Positions 59,908-64,000 of a stretch of 64,000 nt of DNA are shown in pieces. Position numbers and translations under genes: made by a program. The notes beneath the pieces are model-generated. The model was not told the origin of the DNA. It did no database searches and worked only from the letters and a program-made list of their open reading frames with translations. The stretch's first letter is position 1. Every line of letters begins with the position of its first letter. This DNA comes from Faucicola sp048551375. Its GTDB lineage: Bacteria; Pseudomonadota; Gammaproteobacteria; Pseudomonadales; Moraxellaceae. The DNA lies in contig NZ_JBLYZJ010000011.1 of the NCBI RefSeq assembly GCF_048551375.1, positions 9,239 through 73,238 on the forward strand, written 5' to 3'.

Positions 59908-60576
59908 ATGAAAAAATTAATCACTGCCGCAAGCCTGTTACTTGCTAGCGTAAGCGGTTCTGCAGCTATTGCTGTACCCAAACATGACGTGGCCGCTGGT
60001 AAAGCCATTGCAGAAACTATTTGTGGTGCGTGTCATGGTGTTAATGGCGTGAGCGTTGTCCCTGCCCAGCCGAATCTAGGCGGTCAAAATGTCAAATATC
60101 TCTATAAACAATTGACTGCATTCAAATCAGGCGACCGTCAAAACGCCATCATGTCTGCTCAAGTCGCCAAATTAAGTGACCAAGATTTAGCCAATGTCGC
60201 AGGTTATTACGCCAGCCAACCTCGTTGGAGTGTCGGTTATGCTAACCCTGCCTATGCTCAAACTGCTCAAAAATTGTATTTTGGTGGTGATAGCAAACGT
60301 GGCGTGATTCCTTGTTCTGGTTGTCATGGTGGCAAAGGTAATGGTAATGATTTTGCTGCTTTCCCTCGTTTGGGCGGACAGCATTCAGCCTATATCGCTA
60401 CTCAGCTTAAATTATTCCGTGCCGCAGGTCGTGAAGATGAAGTGACTGACCCAAATCAATTGCGTACCAATGACAGTGCCAAAAAAGGCGAAAAAGGTAT
60501 GATGCAAATCGTAGCTGCCAAACTATCTGATAATGATATCAAAGTATTATCAGACTTTATCAGTGCGATTCACTAA
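59908..60576 (+). CDS. Cytochrome c4
   Basis: The 222-residue periplasmic di-heme cytochrome has a signal peptide (AASLLLASVSGSAAIA), a first heme site CGACH at 39-43 in ETICGACHGVNG and a second CSGCH in VIPCSGCHGGKG, with axial-Met regions in each half. It carries electrons to terminal oxidases. AGGAA precedes the ATG. Divergent from engB; terminator at 60597. Confidence 0.95.
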   Translation: MKKLITAASLLLASVSGSAAIAVPKHDVAAGKAIAETICGACHGVNGVSVVPAQPNLGGQNVKYLYKQLTAFKSGDRQNAIMSAQVAKLSDQDLANVAGYYASQPRWSVGYANPAYAQTAQKLYFGGDSKRGVIPCSGCHGGKGNGNDFAAFPRLGGQHSAYIATQLKLFRAAGREDEVTDPNQLRTNDSAKKGEKGMMQIVAAKLSDNDIKVLSDFISAIH

Positions 60577-60596
60577 TTTGCTATCAATGCTAAATT

Positions 60597-60627
60597 AAAA
60601 AAGGGGCGTATCATACGCCTCTTTTTT
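60597..60627 (+). terminator. Terminator after cytochrome c4 built on a family A-like palindrome
   Basis: AAAAAAGGGGCGTA-TCA-TACGCCTCTTTTTT: the GGGCGTA/TACGCC core resembles family A, flanked by A- and T-runs (one mismatch), so a repeat seems to act as the terminator. Confidence 0.85.
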
Positions 60628-60689
60628 ATGTAAGTTCTACATAACCTGAACTCGGGATAAGAAGTATTAACATTTTACATATAATCCCC

Positions 60690-60802
60690 CCTTGCGGAAT
60701 ATATTCCTCACCTTTTAAAAAGGGGGACTTCACCTCCGTTTTAGTCTAACTTATGGAGGTATAGCCCCCTCTTTCGTAAAGAGGGGGTTGGGGGAGATTT
60801 AA
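60690..60802. repeat. Repeat family E copy 3 with adjoining CCCCCTT/AAGGGGG hairpin
   Basis: CCCCCTTGCGG...AAAAAGGGGGACTTCACC (60687-60733) precedes a full family E copy (60750-60802) with the same flank as 2301-2349. The spacer 60577-60925 holds the terminator and these repeats and no gene. Confidence 0.82.
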
Positions 60803-60925
60803 ATAATATCAATATCAATGGCTTATAATTTAGTTTAACTCGAACTTAGGTTACATAGATTATCTCATTGATAAATAACGTTAAATGATAAATTTTAAAC
60901 TTTGGATAAAACAATTGAGTTTTTG

Positions 60926-63724
60926 CTAATGACAAGTATTATTCATCGTCACATCATAAGGCACGTTATCACTCGTTACAATGTGAAATTTCACCGTAGC
61001 CTCCGTGGTTTGTAAAGGTTCAAAAATCCTATCTATACAGTAAATTTTTTCAACTGCTTGGATACTCATAATACCCCTGCCTTTATCATCAAAGGTCAGT
61101 ACAGCAGTGCCACTTTGATTTTCAATGCCAATCAAGGTGAGGGTATTAGCCACCCGAATATCATAGGGCAATTGACTATGAATATTTGTAATCGCTTGAT
61201 TTAGTTCACGTTTAGCAGGAAGATTTTGTGTTTCTGTGGTTGAGGGGGTGGTAGTATTAGTGTTTTGTTGGGCATTTTCAGAGGAAGATTGAACCCTAGC
61301 ACTCGATGCTGTATCGGACGCATGATTAAAAAAACAGCTTTTTATCACCAATCCAATCACTAATACCAATCCCAATTTGACAAATATTCCCCAGTTTCTA
61401 GGTTGCTCGGTAGATAACGGCACGGCATTTCGTCTAGCATTTTGTTTGGCAGGTTGTCTGTTAACATAATCCATTATCCAAAACTGAACGTTTTCATAGC
61501 GTTCTTGGGCTTTGGCTGGTAATACATTATTTTCTATCAATTGTTGCAAGCGTTTTTGAGCCGTGGGATGACCTTGGCTAGACGCTTTGATTAGGCTTTG
61601 GCGTACCAACTCCAACTGCGAATTGCGGTTATGCAAATATGCTTTGCGTTGGCTGTCAAACGTTGAAATAGAAATTTGTGAATTGCCTGTCATCATCTGA
61701 TTCATATAGTGCATGGATAAAGGCGAACTCTCTCTGAGGCTTTGTTGCTCAAATAGTAAAGGGGCTAATTCTGGAATCGCCAATACCAATTCAGCAATCC
61801 AGTAAGTCGCTCGATAATCCTCAAGTCCACTCGCATAATTGATTTTACTGGCAAATAACCGCACCAACTGTGGGGCATGTTTGCCTGTGGCGTATAGGTA
61901 TGCCAAATATAAAAGAGCCGTGGTATTATTTTTGGTGATATTGGCAATGCCTGCTTTTTCATTTTCGAGCAATTCATTAAAGTCAGCTTCACTGGCTTTG
62001 GTCAAAAAACTCAATAACTTTGCTGACTGGTCTGCTGTCAAGCTTGGCTGTTCAAGGGCTAACGCAACTTTGGGTAATGGCTTGGTATAGGGCAGATTGG
62101 AGTCATTTATTGACAGTGTTAACTGTTGTAAAAACGCTTGCCAATTAAATAGACGAAGTTTGGCTAATAACTGCACATTGGGCGGAAACTCATTGATATT
62201 TAGCACTTCTTTGGCGTTGATACTGGCGATACACGCATCAATGGTGGCTTGTGATGGTAAATCATCAATATCTTGCCAACGTTGATGCTTGTATTTCATG
62301 TGACGATACGCCATTTGCAAAAACTGCACGTCATTGATATCAAATTTGGCATTTTGCAAAAAGTCTTTATCATCAAATAGGCTGTTATCCGCAAGCTTTA
62401 ACGAATCAGCATTTGGGTAAAGTAAATCCTCAAAATATTGATAAATATCCGCATGATGGCGAATAAAGGCTGGGTAAGCATTGGCATTATCGTGCCTTGC
62501 ATGGGCTTGTATATGGCGGATGGCGATGGCTTCAGGGGATTTATCATTCTCAGCCACTTGTGAAGTGTTACTTTTATTTTGTTGAGCTTGCGTCAAAATC
62601 CAACGCTGATAGTATTCGGTATGTTGCCAAAACTTGGCAGGTAAAATCATCACCTCATCGGTGTCATCAGCGATGATGATGGGAAACGTGCCAAAGGTCA
62701 AAACGCCATTCGGCAGATGCGGTAGCCACACAAACAAAGAACAGGCATACAATGGCATATGGCTGATTTGGTGAGGGATTTTACCGACAAAGCGAGTGTA
62801 TTCATTGGTGATATGCTTGGCATACGAGGCAAGCTCTGGGTCGGTCGGCGTGGTATTTTTTAGCTCAAATAACTGGTGGGCATACTCCCTTAATTGTTCT
62901 GGCGGTGTGCGACCACTTTTATCATAAATCAGTTCTGCTGGGCAACTGATGGTATTGCCAAATTCAAATAACTTATTATTGGCTTGCACCAAAGATGCCC
63001 AAACCACACGACCATGATTGTATAGATGAGCTAATTGTTTGATTTGTTTAGCCAATTCATCAACGTGTACCCAGTCTGGTGGAAGCATTTGTAGATACAA
63101 TAAATATTCTTTTGGCAGTTTGGCTATTTCACTTGCCACATCAATAGTTAGCTGTTGAGGCGGTGCAGGGGGAATTACGTCATCAAGCCCGTACTGCTGA
63201 TAATTGCCTGTGATGGTCGAAAAATAAACTGACTTTTCAGGCTCTTCAAACTGGGGGAATAACTGTTCTAGCATGGCGACCCAAGGAAAATGCTGATAGG
63301 CATCCGCCTCTCGTTCAAAATGGGCGGTGAACTGATAAGCAACTGGGTCAAGTAGCATGGGTTGTAGTTCGGGATGCTTTTCCATCAATTCAGGGTAGTG
63401 AAGCCATGTGGGTGCTACCCCCATTAACCGTCCACGCATTTCGCCACAATAAAAACCAACGGTGCAAAGAAAATTGGCGTTAGCAGGGTTATTCAGAAAC
63501 GCCTCGTAATTAGGTTTTACCTTTGTGCGAATTTGGTCAAGTAGCTGGTCAATACGTTTTAGGCTACCCAAGCTATAATCAAGACGACAGGCTCGTAGCT
63601 GTTTTTCATAGCTAAATCCATTATCCCAATGACCTTGTTTGGCGAAATTGTCCAAATAATATAGGGCTTGTACTGTGGTTTGGGTGGGTTGATACTGGGC
63701 TAAAAAGTCGATGGGTGCGGACAT
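60926..63724 (-). CDS. Giant membrane-anchored protein of unknown function (paralogue of 36721-39852)
   Basis: I do not recognise this 932-residue family. Residues ~46-110 contain one copy of the module duplicated in the 1043-residue protein (CRLDYSLGSLKRIDQLL, TVGFYCGEMRGRL, PTWLHYPE). About 175-375 is the second shared domain (YNHGRVVWASLVQANNKL, LIYDKSGRTPPEQL, WLPHLPNGVL, VMILPAKFWQHTEYYQRW). A helical region follows, with Sel1-like ASSQGHPTAQKRLQQLI near 700. One transmembrane helix lies at about 776-798, then a ~130-residue C-terminal domain that would be periplasmic, with a paired Cys pattern (KIYCIDR, NNTCH). Most of the protein should be cytoplasmic. It lies downstream of tuf on the same strand, after a terminator. 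Confidence 0.85.
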   Translation of the reverse strand: MSAPIDFLAQYQPTQTTVQALYYLDNFAKQGHWDNGFSYEKQLRACRLDYSLGSLKRIDQLLDQIRTKVKPNYEAFLNNPANANFLCTVGFYCGEMRGRLMGVAPTWLHYPELMEKHPELQPMLLDPVAYQFTAHFEREADAYQHFPWVAMLEQLFPQFEEPEKSVYFSTITGNYQQYGLDDVIPPAPPQQLTIDVASEIAKLPKEYLLYLQMLPPDWVHVDELAKQIKQLAHLYNHGRVVWASLVQANNKLFEFGNTISCPAELIYDKSGRTPPEQLREYAHQLFELKNTTPTDPELASYAKHITNEYTRFVGKIPHQISHMPLYACSLFVWLPHLPNGVLTFGTFPIIIADDTDEVMILPAKFWQHTEYYQRWILTQAQQNKSNTSQVAENDKSPEAIAIRHIQAHARHDNANAYPAFIRHHADIYQYFEDLLYPNADSLKLADNSLFDDKDFLQNAKFDINDVQFLQMAYRHMKYKHQRWQDIDDLPSQATIDACIASINAKEVLNINEFPPNVQLLAKLRLFNWQAFLQQLTLSINDSNLPYTKPLPKVALALEQPSLTADQSAKLLSFLTKASEADFNELLENEKAGIANITKNNTTALLYLAYLYATGKHAPQLVRLFASKINYASGLEDYRATYWIAELVLAIPELAPLLFEQQSLRESSPLSMHYMNQMMTGNSQISISTFDSQRKAYLHNRNSQLELVRQSLIKASSQGHPTAQKRLQQLIENNVLPAKAQERYENVQFWIMDYVNRQPAKQNARRNAVPLSTEQPRNWGIFVKLGLVLVIGLVIKSCFFNHASDTASSARVQSSSENAQQNTNTTTPSTTETQNLPAKRELNQAITNIHSQLPYDIRVANTLTLIGIENQSGTAVLTFDDKGRGIMSIQAVEKIYCIDRIFEPLQTTEATVKFHIVTSDNVPYDVTMNNTCH

Positions 63725-63887
63725 GGTGAATGCTCTTGATAATAACGTAATCAGTTAATAAGGCTGTTGATAAAGTAATCAACATATTAACGGATTAAAT
63801 TAGATATTAAAAGCCATAGGCAAGCCAAAATAGATTGTTTGCGACATTAAAAGACGTGTTGTTTTAGTACTGAGATAGCTTTAAGCA

Positions 63888-63920
63888 TAAAAAAAGAGCC
63901 ACCAAACGATGACTCTTTTT
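63888..63920 (-). terminator. Rho-independent terminator after tuf
   Basis: On the minus strand AAAAAGAGTCA-TCGTTTGG-TGGCTCTTTTTTT: an 11-pair stem with one G-T and a T-run, 22 bases after the tuf stop. Confidence 0.9.
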
Positions 63921-63942
63921 TAACACTAACTTAGAATACAAA

Positions 63943-64000
63943 TTAGTTAGTAACGTTGGCAACAACACCAGCACCAACAGTACGTCCGCCTTCACGAATC
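63943..64000 (-). CDS. tuf: Elongation factor Tu, C-terminal end (cut by window edge)
   Basis: The last 18 residues read IREGGRTVGAGVVANVTN, which is the typical EF-Tu C-terminus. EF-Tu delivers aminoacyl-tRNA to the ribosome. The gene continues beyond 64000. Its terminator follows at once, so the giant gene downstream on the strand is probably transcribed separately from the spacer 63725-63887. Confidence 0.93.
   Translation of the reverse strand, partial: IREGGRTVGAGVVANVTN

Noticed and set aside
1..64000. CRISPR array or complete insertion sequence
   Set aside because: The repeats are dispersed single or paired palindromes without regular spacers, and no transposase, integrase or cas gene was seen.

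Overview
The window looks like chromosomal DNA from a gammaproteobacterium of the Moraxellaceae (Moraxella/Faucicola/Psychrobacter-like). This is an inference from protein sequences and gene order seen by eye: fdxA next to mutS, bamE divergent from fur, engB divergent from cytochrome c4, and a PA0148-type adenine deaminase. No search was run. Most of the window is housekeeping and stress genes transcribed singly or in short operons. The intergenic spaces are unusually rich in short palindromic and MITE-like repeats.

Layout. 1-5.2 kb: 3' end of hisD, a TerC-CBS membrane protein, birA-coaX on the minus strand and a TauE/SafE permease. 5.2-5.8 kb: an overlapping two-gene module that looks like a toxin-antitoxin pair. 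5.9-10 kb: ribA, dxs, suhB. 10.1-11.6 kb: an AT-rich KAP-type P-loop NTPase gene bounded by terminators. 11.6-19.6 kb: fdxA, mutS, adenine deaminase, secA and a small lipoprotein gene. 19.6-24.6 kb: a RegB/RegA-like redox two-component system followed by an MbnP/MbnH 'metallo-mystery' pair and a tiny Cys/His-containing exported peptide. 24.7-30.8 kb: sbcD and sbcC with a DKNYY-repeat gene inserted between them. 30.9-35.3 kb: oxyR, ahpC, a YdcH-like gene and ahpF. 35.6-41.2 kb: a 3-hydroxyacyl-CoA dehydrogenase, a 1043-residue tail-anchored protein of unknown function and gltS. 41.5-45.3 kb: pdxB, small exported or membrane peptides and a coupled RHH-like/tatD/tcdA operon. 45.4-48.1 kb: a GAF-hybrid histidine kinase convergent with lysO. 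48.4-51.6 kb: a Ter-type stress cluster (DUF475/TerC-like, TerD, AIM24, TerD). 52-60.6 kb: a transporter-like membrane protein, rnfH, bamE, fur, murJ, tRNA-Arg(CCG), tusA-like, an M48 protease, engB and cytochrome c4. 60.9-64 kb: a 932-residue membrane-anchored protein that is a distant paralogue of the 1043-residue protein, then the 3' end of tuf.

How genes work together. OxyR, AhpC and AhpF form a peroxide defence set, here split by repeat elements. The RegBA-like pair sits directly upstream of MbnP/MbnH and may couple quinone/redox state to a periplasmic metal-handling system. SbcCD processes DNA ends. BamE, MurJ, the M48 protease and SecA serve envelope biogenesis. Fur controls iron.

The most interesting signals are the two giant paralogues with a shared, internally duplicated domain; the MbnPH pair with its own two-component system and adjacent mini-peptide; the overlapping toxin-antitoxin-like pair; the DKNYY gene inside sbcDC; and families of short mobile-looking repeats that share terminal inverted repeats but carry different interiors. 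No CRISPR array, prophage, complete insertion sequence, integrase or rRNA was seen.
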